DNA of 64,000 nt from JANNNF01 sp040385825 (GTDB lineage: Bacteria > Pseudomonadota > Alphaproteobacteria > Rhodobacterales > Rhodobacteraceae): assembly GCA_040385825.1 (NCBI GenBank), contig JAZKGQ010000026.1:1-64000 (forward strand), given 5' to 3'. The translations under genes and the position numbers were made by a program. A model generated the notes under the pieces. That model was not told where the DNA came from. It saw only the letters and a list, made by a program, of their open reading frames with translations, and made no database searches. The number at the start of each line of letters is the position of its first letter. Within the stretch, counting starts at the first letter, position 1. Shown in pieces: positions 45,506 to 53,580 of this stretch.

Positions 45506-46359
45506 CCGATCTGCGCCCGCAGACTGCGCAGATGGGCCGCCACATCGCGCGCGCCCACCTCGGCCTCGCGCACCAGATGGTCGAAATGGCTGGTGATCAG
45601 GTTCACCCGGTCACTGTCGCGGAAGGCGATGTAATGGCTGCCCAGATAGATCACCGCCAGCAGCGGGCCGAACACGGTGACGGGGGCTGAAAACACCCGG
45701 CGCGCATCGAACAGGTAGATCCGCAGCGCCGGATACAACTGATCGGTCAGCGCGATCAGGCGGTCCAGTTGATCCAGCCGCACCTGCGGCGGCAGGCCCG
45801 CATAATACCCGGTCGCCCCGGCGAATGCCGCCAGTTCATGCAGCGGCAGCGCGATTTCATAATCCGACCGCGCGCCGCGCATCCAGTCCAGCCGGTCTTC
45901 AAACGCGCCAAGCGCCTGTTCGGCGGTGCGGCCCAGTTGGGGTTCATACTCCCACGCCACCATGGCGCGGGTTTTCAGCATGTCGGGCAGGGTGGCGGGC
46001 ACATGGCGGATCTTGTAGCCCGCAGCCTCGCGGTGCCAGCCAAAGATCGTCTCGTCGATCAGCGCGCGCGGGGCCTCGGTCATGGTCAGCGAGGTGGCCA
46101 GCAGATCGGCCAAAGGCTCGGGCCGGCCCGACAGGCCCAGCAACCAGTCGGCACTGACGCCAAGGCTTTGCGCGCAATCGGCGGCGAGTTGCGCATTGGG
46201 CAGGCGCGTGCCCGCGCCCAGCAGGGCCGATACGGTTGACCTGTCCACCCCCACCAGACGCGCCAGCGCGGATTGCGTGACCCCGCGCGTCGCCATCGCC
46301 TCGGACAGGCGCTGGCGAAACAGGGCAGAGCGGTCGCGTTTGTCGATCATTCCCGGCAT
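45502..46359 (-). CDS. XRE-family transcriptional regulator
   Basis: A 285-residue regulator. Residues 12-75 form a Cro/C1-type helix-turn-helix (VTQSALARLVGVDRSTVSALL). The remaining about 200 residues are an uncharacterised effector-like domain. It is divergent from the fatty acid desaturase across a 103-base gap that holds an inverted repeat, so local control of the desaturase and itself is likely. The start may be three codons later. Its stop lies four bases inside the end of the convergent lipocalin gene. Confidence 0.8.
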   Translation of the reverse strand: MPGMIDKRDRSALFRQRLSEAMATRGVTQSALARLVGVDRSTVSALLGAGTRLPNAQLAADCAQSLGVSADWLLGLSGRPEPLADLLATSLTMTEAPRALIDETIFGWHREAAGYKIRHVPATLPDMLKTRAMVAWEYEPQLGRTAEQALGAFEDRLDWMRGARSDYEIALPLHELAAFAGATGYYAGLPPQVRLDQLDRLIALTDQLYPALRIYLFDARRVFSAPVTVFGPLLAVIYLGSHYIAFRDSDRVNLITSHFDHLVREAEVGARDVAAHLRSLRAQIG

Positions 46360-46370
46360 GTGGTGGCTTT

Positions 46371-46393
46371 ACAAAACAGACGTGGCATTTTGT
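46371..46393. promoter_or_regulatory. Candidate operator ACAAAA-N11-TTTTGT
   Basis: Perfect six-base arms (46371-46376 and 46388-46393) lie 12 bases upstream of the XRE regulator start, in the divergent promoter shared with the desaturase. The location suits autoregulation. Confidence 0.4.
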
Positions 46394-46462
46394 TTGCAAT
46401 GTTCGGGATTCCGGACAGCAAAAGCAAGTGATATGAAAACCCTGTGAATACCGGAGTTTGCC

Positions 46463-47446
46463 GTGCGATCTGCCCCCCCGATGTCTGCCTCCCCAACACC
46501 TGCCCCCTTCCCGGCTGCGCGCGATATAGAGTGGCCGACCTTGCTGATCATGGGGCTGACCTATCTGGTCTGGGGGCTGGCGACGACGGCGCTGTGGGGC
46601 CTTTCGCCGCTGCTGGCCATCGTCGTGACCGGGCTGTGCATCACCCAGTTTTCCTCTTTGCAGCACGAGGTCCTGCACGGCCACCCGTTCCGCAGCACGG
46701 CGCTGAACGCGGCGCTGGTCTGGCCCGCGCTGACGCTGACGGTGCCCTATGGCCGGTTCCGCGACACCCATCTGGCGCATCACTACGACCCCAACCTGAC
46801 CGACCCCTATGATGACCCCGAGTCCAACTATTGTGACCCGGCGGTCTGGGGCCGCATGGCGCCGCCGCTGCGCGCCATGCTGCGGATCAACAACACCTTG
46901 CTGGGGCGGATGATGCTGGGGCCGATCATTGGCAATGCCTTGTGGCTGTCGGGCGAGGCGCGGCTTGTGCGGGCGGGGGACCGGGCGGTGCGGCGGGACT
47001 GGCTGCTGCATCTGGCGGGGCTGGTTCCGGTGGTCGCCTGGCTGTGGGTCGCGCCGATGACGGGGTGGGGCTATCTGGCTGCGGCCTATCTGGGCCATGC
47101 GCTGCTGAAAATCCGCACTTATCTGGAACATCGCGCCCATATCCATGCCCGCAGCCGAACCGTGGTGGTCGAGGACCGTGGCCCGCTGGCCCTGTTGTTT
47201 CTGAACAACAATTACCATTCGGTGCATCACAGCCACCCGTCGGTGCCCTGGTATCGCCTGCCTGCGCTGTTCCGCGCCAACCGCAGTCATTTCCTGCGCC
47301 GCAATGATGGCTACTATTTTGCGTCCTACCTGCCGGTGTTCCGCGACTATCTGCTGCGCCAGAAAGACCCGGTGGCGCATCCGGTCTGGCCGGTGGTGAA
47401 ATCCGCCGACCTAGAGGATGCGGCGAAAGACCGGCATGTCGCCTGA
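46463..47446 (+). CDS. Membrane fatty acid desaturase
   Basis: A 327-residue di-iron membrane enzyme. The three histidine boxes are present: QHEVLHGHP, HLAHHYD and HSVHHSHP. Hydrophobic segments lie between them (LLIMGLTYLVWGLATTALW and LLHLAGLVPVVAWLWVA). It introduces double bonds or hydroxyls into acyl or related chains; the exact position cannot be told. It starts at a GTG with GGAG seven bases upstream. The 3' end overlaps the convergent NUDIX gene by 36 bases. Confidence 0.88.
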   Translation: MRSAPPMSASPTPAPFPAARDIEWPTLLIMGLTYLVWGLATTALWGLSPLLAIVVTGLCITQFSSLQHEVLHGHPFRSTALNAALVWPALTLTVPYGRFRDTHLAHHYDPNLTDPYDDPESNYCDPAVWGRMAPPLRAMLRINNTLLGRMMLGPIIGNALWLSGEARLVRAGDRAVRRDWLLHLAGLVPVVAWLWVAPMTGWGYLAAAYLGHALLKIRTYLEHRAHIHARSRTVVVEDRGPLALLFLNNNYHSVHHSHPSVPWYRLPALFRANRSHFLRRNDGYYFASYLPVFRDYLLRQKDPVAHPVWPVVKSADLEDAAKDRHVA

Positions 47447-48019
47447 ATTGTCAAAGAACGGCACCCCCGGCTGCACCTCGCCTGCCAGTATCGCCTGAAC
47501 TTCGGCCAGCACGACTTCGGTGATGAAGGGCAGATCAAGGCGGCGGACCTGATCCAGACCCACCCAATGCAGATGCGACAGCTCGTCCGAGGCGGCGGTG
47601 AAATCCTGCGCATCGCCCGCGACATGGCGGGCAGGCACCAGAAAGAACCGCGCATCAAAGCGGCGCGGGCGGCCCGGCGGGGTGATGGCGCGAAAGACAA
47701 ACCGCAGCGCCGGCGCATCCGTCAGCGTCAGGCGCAACCCGGTTTCCTCGTGCAACTCGCGCAGGGCGGCGGTGGCAAGGGCGGCAGGGGTGGGCGCACC
47801 GGGGGGGCACAGCGCCGCCAGCCGCGCGGCACAGCCCGGATCCAGCGCAATATCTTGCGGCGCGTCGCGGTCGCCCGCATCCACCCCGCCGCCCGGAAAC
47901 ACATATTTCGACGGCATGAACACCGCCCCCGCGCCGCGCAACCCCATCAGAACCTGCGGGCCTGCGGGGCCGTCGCGCCACAGGATCACCGTGGCGGCAG
48001 GGCGGATCGCGTCAGGCAC
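47411..48019 (-). CDS. NUDIX hydrolase
   Basis: A 202-residue Nudix-family pyrophosphohydrolase. The Nudix box is complete in ALRELHEETGL, preceded by the KYVFPGGGVDAGD segment; the substrate is not deducible (related proteins cleave CoA or nucleotide sugars). I start it at the GTG at 48019 (MPDAIRPAATVIL, a family-like start) which overlaps the DUF983 stop by eight bases; an ATG at 48055 is an alternative. Confidence 0.85.
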   Translation of the reverse strand: MPDAIRPAATVILWRDGPAGPQVLMGLRGAGAVFMPSKYVFPGGGVDAGDRDAPQDIALDPGCAARLAALCPPGAPTPAALATAALRELHEETGLRLTLTDAPALRFVFRAITPPGRPRRFDARFFLVPARHVAGDAQDFTAASDELSHLHWVGLDQVRRLDLPFITEVVLAEVQAILAGEVQPGVPFFDNSGDMPVFRRIL

Positions 48020-48494
48020 CCGGCAGCCCGCTTGGGGCCGGGCCGCCAAAGCCATGCATCCGCTTGGCCCATTGCAGCGCGACCAGCGCCCCCTTCAGGC
48101 GCGGCAGCAGATACAGCGACAGTGCCACGGTGCCGACCGAAAATACCGCCGACAGCACCAGCGGATCGGGCCGCCAGCGGATGAAGGAATACAGGATCAG
48201 CGGCGCCATCAGATGCCCCACGATCAGGATGGTCAGATAGGCCGGCCCGTCATCGGCGCGCTGATGATGCAGCGCCTCGCCGCAGACGGGGCAACTGTCG
48301 CGCACCTTCAGATAGCCGCGCAGCATCGGCCCTGCGCCGCAACTGGGGCACTTGCGCCGCCAGCCGCGCCACATGGCGGGCTTCAGCGGACGTTCGCCGT
48401 TTTCGTCTTCGGTCAGGGTCTGGGGCAGAAGGGTGGGCATGTGCGTCTCGATCCAAAGCGCGGCTTTCCTGCCGGGGGCGGTTTGTTCAGTCAT
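48012..48494 (-). CDS. DUF983-family membrane protein
   Basis: A 160-residue protein with a zinc-ribbon-like pair of CXXC motifs (KCPSCGAGPML and DSCPVCGE), followed by two membrane helices (LTILIVGHLMAPLILYSFI and LVLSAVFSVGTVALSLYLLP). This is the DUF983 layout. The function is unknown. It is transcribed with the NUDIX gene and diverges from the EF-hand gene. Confidence 0.88.
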   Translation of the reverse strand: MTEQTAPGRKAALWIETHMPTLLPQTLTEDENGERPLKPAMWRGWRRKCPSCGAGPMLRGYLKVRDSCPVCGEALHHQRADDGPAYLTILIVGHLMAPLILYSFIRWRPDPLVLSAVFSVGTVALSLYLLPRLKGALVALQWAKRMHGFGGPAPSGLPGA

Positions 48495-48545
48495 AGCCCA
48501 GACCGCAGGCAAAGTTGAGAGGGCGCAGGCCACCTGTGTCCCGAT

Positions 48546-48563
48546 GTCGCAAAATACTGCGAC
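48546..48563. promoter_or_regulatory. Inverted repeat GTCGCA-N6-TGCGAC
   Basis: A perfect inverted repeat lies between the divergent DUF983 and EF-hand genes, 80 bases before the EF-hand start. It is a candidate operator for an unidentified regulator. Confidence 0.4.
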
Positions 48564-48643
48564 GGAAAGCCCGGACTGCGGCGTTTGACCTGACACAAGG
48601 GACAGCAACGACGCCGCCCCTGATGACAACCGGAGACGTGAGA

Positions 48644-49246
48644 ATGACCCCGAACACCCCTGACACCGACGCAACCCCGGATACCGCCCGCGCGGCGACG
48701 CCGAAAACCCTGTCGACGCGCCTGCGCGGCGTGCTGGCCCCCAGGACGCTGGCGATGATGGCGCTGGCGGGCGTGACGGCTGCGGCCCTGACCACCACCG
48801 CGATGGCGGAACGCGGGCCTGGCCCGGACGGCGGCGGCGAAGGGCATGGTCCCTTCTCGATGCAGAACTTCGACACCATCGACGCCGACAAGGATGGCAA
48901 GATCACCCAGGCCGAGCTTGACAGCTTTCGCAAGGCCGAGATTGCCAGCGCCGACACCAATGCCGACGGTTTCATGACGGCAGAGGAACTGGCCGGGATG
49001 AACCTGAAGCGCATGACCGAACGAGCGACGGACATGGCCACCAAAATGGTCGAAACTCTGGATTCCGATGCCGATGGCAAGCTGTCGGCGGCGGAAATGA
49101 CTGCCCGCCCGATGCCTGCCAGACCGTTCGACCGCATCGATGCTGACGATGATGGCGCGATCACCAAGGCCGAAGCACAGGCCGCGGCCGACCGCATGGC
49201 CGAAGGCGGCCGCGGCAAGAAAAAGCACCAGGGCGACAACGACTGA
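48644..49246 (+). CDS. EF-hand calcium-binding protein
   Basis: A 200-residue protein. A hydrophobic segment near residues 30-50 (TLAMMALAGVTAAALTTTAMA) is a signal peptide or anchor after a longer than usual N-terminus. Four calcium-binding loops follow: DADKDGKITQAE, DTNADGFMTAEE, DSDADGKLSAAE and DADDDGAITKAE. The start at 48644 has GGAG about eight bases upstream. It is followed by a terminator and then an ECF sigma operon, so it may be a calcium sensor or buffer for it. Confidence 0.85.
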   Translation: MTPNTPDTDATPDTARAATPKTLSTRLRGVLAPRTLAMMALAGVTAAALTTTAMAERGPGPDGGGEGHGPFSMQNFDTIDADKDGKITQAELDSFRKAEIASADTNADGFMTAEELAGMNLKRMTERATDMATKMVETLDSDADGKLSAAEMTARPMPARPFDRIDADDDGAITKAEAQAAADRMAEGGRGKKKHQGDND

Positions 49247-49256
49247 CCTGGTGTTT

Positions 49257-49301
49257 CCCCTCCGGAGGCGTCCCGATCCCCTGCCTCCGGGGGGTGTTTT
49301 T
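49257..49301 (+). terminator. Rho-independent terminator after the EF-hand gene
   Basis: A stem of about 12 bp (CCCTCCGGAGGC with GCCTCCGGGGGG, one G-U) is followed by TTTTT (49297-49301). It separates the EF-hand gene from the sigma-factor operon. Confidence 0.8.
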
Positions 49302-49358
49302 CCGGCTGTGATGTTTGCGATCCGGTCCGAAACAGGGTAATCCGGACAGAGGATGGAT

Positions 49359-49949
49359 ATGGCTCTTGATCTTGCCGCAGTCTCGGATGAGGCGTTGATG
49401 GTGCTGTATGCCAACGGCGACCCTGCGGCTGCGCGCACCCTGACGCTGCGCCTGACGCCCCGGATTCTGGGCTATGCCGCCCGGATACTGGGCGGCGACC
49501 GGGCCGAGGCCGAAGATGTGGCGCAAGAGGCCATGCTGCGGCTGTGGCGGGTGGCGCCCGACTGGCGGCAGGATGAGGCGCGGGTCAGCACCTGGGCCTA
49601 CCGGGTGGTGACAAACCTGTGCACCGACCGCCTGCGCCGCCGCGTGCGCAGACCTGCGACCGCGCTGGACGATGCACCCGAAGTGGCGTCCGGGGCAGCG
49701 GGGGCGGTGGCGGGCCTGATCGAGGCCGACCGCATGGCGGCGTTGCAGACCGCGCTGTCGGCCCTGCCGGACCGCCAGCGGCAGGCGGTGGTGTTGCGTC
49801 ACATCGAGGGGATGTCGAACCCCGAGATTGCCGCCATCATGGATCTGGGGGTCGAGGCCGTGGAAAGCCTGACCGCCCGTGGCAAGCGCAGCCTTGCGGC
49901 CCTGTTGTCAGGGCAGCGCGAGGCCCTGGGATATGAGGATAGCGAATGA
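49359..49949 (+). CDS. ECF-family RNA polymerase sigma factor
   Basis: A 196-residue extracytoplasmic-function sigma factor. Region 2 is DRAEAEDVAQEAMLRLWRV followed by STWAYRVVTNLCTDRLRRRVR; region 4 is LPDRQRQAVVLRHIEGMSNPEIAAIMDL with a helix-turn-helix. I start it at the ATG at 49359 (GAGG six bases upstream) rather than the ATG at 49353. It is coupled by ATGA to a small membrane protein that is probably its anti-sigma, and this to a periplasmic sensor, as in the CnrYXH system. Confidence 0.92.
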   Translation: MALDLAAVSDEALMVLYANGDPAAARTLTLRLTPRILGYAARILGGDRAEAEDVAQEAMLRLWRVAPDWRQDEARVSTWAYRVVTNLCTDRLRRRVRRPATALDDAPEVASGAAGAVAGLIEADRMAALQTALSALPDRQRQAVVLRHIEGMSNPEIAAIMDLGVEAVESLTARGKRSLAALLSGQREALGYEDSE

Positions 49950-50335
49950 CCGTTCCCCCGAAGACGACCGATCCTGCGGCAGGTGACGATCTGGACCTGC
50001 TGTTTGCCGCTGCGGCCCAGGCTCCGCTGCTGCCGTCCGATGCGCTGCTGGCGCGGGTGCTGGCCGATGCGGTGACCCATCAGCCGCCCGCGGCGGCGCC
50101 CCGGCCCGCCCTGCGCGCGGCGGCGGCCCGGCGTCCGGGCTTCTGGACCCGGCTTGCCGCCGCTGTGGGCGGGGCTGGGGTGCTGGCGGGTCTTGGCTCG
50201 GCCGCGATGGCCGGGGTGATGATCGGCTTTGCCGAACCTGCCGCCCTGTCGATGGTGACCGGCGGCATCTATGAAACGACGCTGGATGCGGTGGATCTTG
50301 TGCCATCGTTCGATCCGTTCCTGACCGAAGGCTGA
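49946..50335 (+). CDS. Putative single-pass anti-sigma factor
   Basis: A 129-residue protein with a short cytoplasmic N-terminus (DDLDLLFAAAAQAPLLPSDAL, resembling sigma-binding helices), one membrane helix (about 70-95, LAAAVGGAGVLAGLGSAAMAGVMIG) and a brief outer tail. It overlaps the sigma gene by ATGA. Position, size and layout fit a CnrY-like anti-sigma factor, though no sequence motif proves it. Confidence 0.65.
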   Translation: MTVPPKTTDPAAGDDLDLLFAAAAQAPLLPSDALLARVLADAVTHQPPAAAPRPALRAAAARRPGFWTRLAAAVGGAGVLAGLGSAAMAGVMIGFAEPAALSMVTGGIYETTLDAVDLVPSFDPFLTEG

Positions 50336-50351
50336 TGCGAGGGTTGATGAC

Positions 50352-50888
50352 ATGACACCGACAGATGGTCCCGCTGTGCCGCCTGCTGGAGCGGAGCCTG
50401 TGAAACCCCCGGCCCCCCGCTGGATGAAGGCTGCGCTGGCGGTTTCCGTGGCGGTGAACCTTGCCGTGGCGGGGCTGGTGGCCGGGGCCGTGCTGAAGGA
50501 CGGCCCGCCGCACCGGGCGGCGGCGGGGCAGGATTTCGGCTTTGGTCCCTTCACCGACGCGCTGTCAAAGGCAGACCGCGCGGCGCTGCGGCAGGGGTTT
50601 CTGTCCGCCGCCCCCGAGTTTCGGGACCAGCGCCGCCAGGCGCGCGCCGAGTTCGACGGCGTGCTGGCGGCGCTGCGGGCCGTACCCTTCGATGCGCCGG
50701 GCTTGCGCGCCCTGCTGGATGCCCAACATGCCCGCGCGATGTCGCGGTTCGAGATTGGCCGCACGCTGATCTATGACCGGATCACCGCCATGACCCCCGA
50801 GGACCGGGCGGCCTTTGCCGACCGGCTGGAGCAGGGCATGAAACGCGGCCCGAAGGATCGCATGAAAGACCGGCCCCTGGGCGGCTGA
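50352..50888 (+). CDS. Periplasmic heavy-metal-sensor-like protein (CnrX/Spy-like)
   Basis: A 178-residue protein anchored by one N-terminal helix (ALAVSVAVNLAVAGLVAGAVL), with a helical periplasmic part (ADRAALRQGFLSAAPEFRDQRRQARAEFDGVLAALRAV is the long hairpin region). It resembles the periplasmic heavy-metal sensor/Spy/CpxP group. The ending LEQGMKRGPKDRMKDRP is basic. No metal site of CnrX type (His-rich) is evident, so the signal may be misfolded protein or another cue. Confidence 0.7.
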   Translation: MTPTDGPAVPPAGAEPVKPPAPRWMKAALAVSVAVNLAVAGLVAGAVLKDGPPHRAAAGQDFGFGPFTDALSKADRAALRQGFLSAAPEFRDQRRQARAEFDGVLAALRAVPFDAPGLRALLDAQHARAMSRFEIGRTLIYDRITAMTPEDRAAFADRLEQGMKRGPKDRMKDRPLGG

Positions 50889-50922
50889 CGCCGAGGCGGC
50901 GATCCGCGCGATTTGCGGGCTG

Positions 50923-52320
50923 TCAGGCTGCTGTCCGGCTGAAGGTCACCTGATTGCGCCCCGCCGCCTTCGAGGTCATCAAGGCGCGGTCCGCCCGGTC
51001 CACCATGTCTGACACATGATCAGCCCCCCGCTGGCCTGCGACGTGACCGGGCACCGAAACCGCAACCCCGATGGAGACAGTCACCGACAGCGCCTGCCCG
51101 CCGCCGATGCGCATGGGCAATTCCTCGATCGCGTGACACAGCCGTTCGGCCACGCCGCGGGCTTCGTCCAGGTCGGTGGCGGGCAGGGCGATCAGAAATT
51201 CCTCGCCCCCGATGCGGGCCAGCAGATCGTCGGCGCGCAGATTGACCGACAGCCGCCGCGCCACTTCGACCAGCACGCAATCGCCGGCCGCATGGCCGAA
51301 GCGGTCGTTGACCGACTTGAACCTGTCCAGATCAATCACCATCACGGCAAACTGCGCGCCCGACACCGCCGCCTCCTCGGCGATGGTCACCAGATGCGGC
51401 AGCGCAAAGCGCCGGTTGTACAGCCCGGTCAGCGGGTCGATCATCGCCATGCGCAGCCCCGTCTGCACCGAGGCCCGTGCCCTGTCACCCTGTCGTTTGC
51501 GGCGCAGCAGGCTGCGCAGGCGCAGCACCAGTTCGCGCCCCGTCACATCGGCGGGCACGATGTCATTGGCGCCCAGATCAAAGGCCATCGCCGCCGTATC
51601 GCCGCCATCCTGCGCGCCCAGGATGCAGACGGCGGCATGGCGGGTGGTGCTGCGGCTGTGCAGGTCGGACATCAGGCGCAACCCGCCGCCCGGCCCGCCA
51701 AGATCGGCCTCGATCATGAACACGTCGGGGGCTGTGCCATCGCCGCCGTCGGCCAGCACGTCTTCGCGCGACAGGATGATCACCCGGTCCGACATCAGCG
51801 ATTGCAGTTCGCGCCGCCAGCGCAGGGCCGCGTCCGCCCGGTCGGCCACCAGCGCGATGGTGGCGGGGCGTTCAAACACCGGCGCCGCCTCGGCCAGACC
51901 ATAGGCGTCCGCCCGCAACCGGGCCTGCCCGGTGCCGAACCCTTCGCCGTCGCGCCCGCGCAGCAGGTTGCGCAGGCGTGCCAGCAGGGTCTGTTCGTCG
52001 AAGGGTTTGGTCAGCACATCATCCGCCCCGGCCTGCAAGGCCGCCAGCCGGGCATCGGCATCCTGGCTTGCGGTCAGCACCACCACGGGAATGTCGCGGG
52101 TCAGCGGGTCGGCACGCAGGCGGCGCAGCACCTCTGCCCCCGGAATGTCGGGCAGCATCAGGTCCAGCAAGATCAGATCCGGGCTTTCCGACCGGGCAAG
52201 GCGCAGGCAGCTTTCCCCGTCAGCCGCAAGGATCGGCTGATAGAACGCCGCCCCCAGCTTGACCTTATAGACGATCCGGTTGGTCGCCAGATCGTCAACG
52301 ATGAGAACCTTGCCATCCAT
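50923..52320 (-). CDS. pleD: PleD-family diguanylate cyclase with receiver domains
   Basis: A 465-residue response regulator. Residues 1-120 form a receiver (Asp in LLLDLMLPD, Lys in LTKPFD), a degenerate second receiver lies around 150-280 (no clean phospho-Asp triplet), and a GGDEF domain fills the C-terminus. The active motif is GGEEF; the inhibitory site RXXD (RADD) precedes it by five residues. It makes cyclic-di-GMP on phosphorylation and is feedback-inhibited. PleD governs the flagellum-to-stalk type switch in Caulobacter; the role here is not known. Divergent from a DUF3572 gene, a common neighbour. Confidence 0.92.
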   Translation of the reverse strand: MDGKVLIVDDLATNRIVYKVKLGAAFYQPILAADGESCLRLARSESPDLILLDLMLPDIPGAEVLRRLRADPLTRDIPVVVLTASQDADARLAALQAGADDVLTKPFDEQTLLARLRNLLRGRDGEGFGTGQARLRADAYGLAEAAPVFERPATIALVADRADAALRWRRELQSLMSDRVIILSREDVLADGGDGTAPDVFMIEADLGGPGGGLRLMSDLHSRSTTRHAAVCILGAQDGGDTAAMAFDLGANDIVPADVTGRELVLRLRSLLRRKRQGDRARASVQTGLRMAMIDPLTGLYNRRFALPHLVTIAEEAAVSGAQFAVMVIDLDRFKSVNDRFGHAAGDCVLVEVARRLSVNLRADDLLARIGGEEFLIALPATDLDEARGVAERLCHAIEELPMRIGGGQALSVTVSIGVAVSVPGHVAGQRGADHVSDMVDRADRALMTSKAAGRNQVTFSRTAA

Positions 52321-52452
52321 CCGCGTCTGCCCAAGCCCCGCTGTGTCACTTCTCCTCCATCTGACGCCGATTTGGTTAAGAAAACCTTTCCGCTTTGGTC
52401 ACAGACATGCGAGGTCAGGGCCGATGACAGGTGAAATGCGGGAAAAACCATC

Positions 52453-52731
52453 ATGATGCGGCAGGAATCCGCCGAAACCATCGCCTTGCAGGCGCTAGGC
52501 TGGCTGGCTGGCAATGACGATCTGTTTCCAACCTTTCTCGGGTCGACCGGGGCCGCCCCGTCCGAGATTGCGCAACGCGCCGCCGAGCCTGCCTTTCTGG
52601 CTTCGGTTCTGGACTTTCTGCTGATGGATGATGCCTGGATCATCGCCTTTTGCGATGCGGCGGGTCTTGCCTATACCGACCCGCGCAATGCCCGCGCGGT
52701 GATGCCCGGCGGCGAGGCAAGCTGGAGCTGA
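52453..52731 (+). CDS. DUF3572-family protein
   Basis: A 92-residue protein with the family blocks ETIALQALGWLAGNDDLFPTFL and LDFLLMDDAWIIAFCDAAGL. The function is unknown. DUF3572 commonly sits beside pleD in this order, as here, across a divergent 132-base gap. An equivalent ATG lies one codon later. Confidence 0.85.
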   Translation: MMRQESAETIALQALGWLAGNDDLFPTFLGSTGAAPSEIAQRAAEPAFLASVLDFLLMDDAWIIAFCDAAGLAYTDPRNARAVMPGGEASWS

Positions 52732-52782
52732 TTGCATTTCGCCCGCCCGCCCGCCACAGTCGCATCCAAGCAGGAGACACCC

Positions 52783-53478
52783 ATGATCGACGCGGTACTT
52801 TTCGACAAGGACGGCACGCTTTTCGACTTTCGCGCCAGCTGGGGCGGGTGGGCGCGGGCCTATCTGACCAGCATCGCGCGTGACGCGGCCCATGCCGCGG
52901 CCATGGGGCGGGCGATCGGCTATGACATGGCGTCGGGGCAGTTTGCCCGCGACTCGGTGGTGATCGCGGCAACCTCGGCCGAAATCGCGGCGGCGCTGCT
53001 GCCGCATCTGCCGGGCAAGACCCAAGGCGAGATCAGCGCCCATATCAACGCCACCGCCGCAGGGGCCGCGATGTCGCAGGCGGTGCCGCTGAAACCCCTG
53101 CTTGCGGCGCTGAAGGCGCGGGGTCTGAAGGTGGGGCTTGCGACCAACGATTTTGAAGCCGCCGCCCGCGCCCATCTGGCCGCGCATGACATCACCGCCT
53201 ATTTCGATTTCATCGCGGGCTATGACAGCGGCCATGGGGCCAAGCCCGGCCCCGGCATGTGCCTTGGCTTTGCCCGCGCCGTCGGGGTGGACGCTGCCCG
53301 CATCGCCATGGTCGGCGACAGCACCCATGATCTGGAGGCCGGCCGCGCCGCCGGGATGCGCACGATTGCCGTCTTGACAGGCATTGCCGGGGCCGAGGAA
53401 CTGCGGGCCTTGTCGGATGTGGTCTTGCCCGATATCGGTGACATTCCGGGCTGGCTGGATCAGCTTTCGGCGGCCTGA
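52783..53478 (+). CDS. HAD-superfamily phosphatase (phosphoglycolate phosphatase-like)
   Basis: A 231-residue haloacid-dehalogenase hydrolase. Motif I is FDKDGTLFDF (nucleophile Asp), motif II is GLATNDFEA, motif III Lys is in GHGAKPGPGM, and motif IV is MVGDSTHDLEAG. The substrate is probably a small phosphorylated metabolite such as phosphoglycolate. The start at 52783 follows an AGGAGA site. It probably forms one unit with DUF3572. Confidence 0.88.
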   Translation: MIDAVLFDKDGTLFDFRASWGGWARAYLTSIARDAAHAAAMGRAIGYDMASGQFARDSVVIAATSAEIAAALLPHLPGKTQGEISAHINATAAGAAMSQAVPLKPLLAALKARGLKVGLATNDFEAAARAHLAAHDITAYFDFIAGYDSGHGAKPGPGMCLGFARAVGVDAARIAMVGDSTHDLEAGRAAGMRTIAVLTGIAGAEELRALSDVVLPDIGDIPGWLDQLSAA

Positions 53479-53497
53479 GCCTGCGGCCTGCCAAAAA

Positions 53498-53513
53498 CGA
53501 CACAATCATGTCG
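53498..53513 (+). promoter_or_regulatory. Inverted repeat CGACA-N6-TGTCG upstream of mttB
   Basis: Perfect five-base arms (53498-53502 and 53509-53513) lie 68 bases before the mttB-family start codon, with two GTCGCA direct repeats alongside (53510-53515 and 53523-53528). The location suits an operator for this gene. Confidence 0.4.
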
Positions 53514-53580
53514 CAAACGCAGGTCGCATTGCGGTGCGGCATCGTTCATCCTTGGACAGAGTGAAGCCGGAGGGATGACC

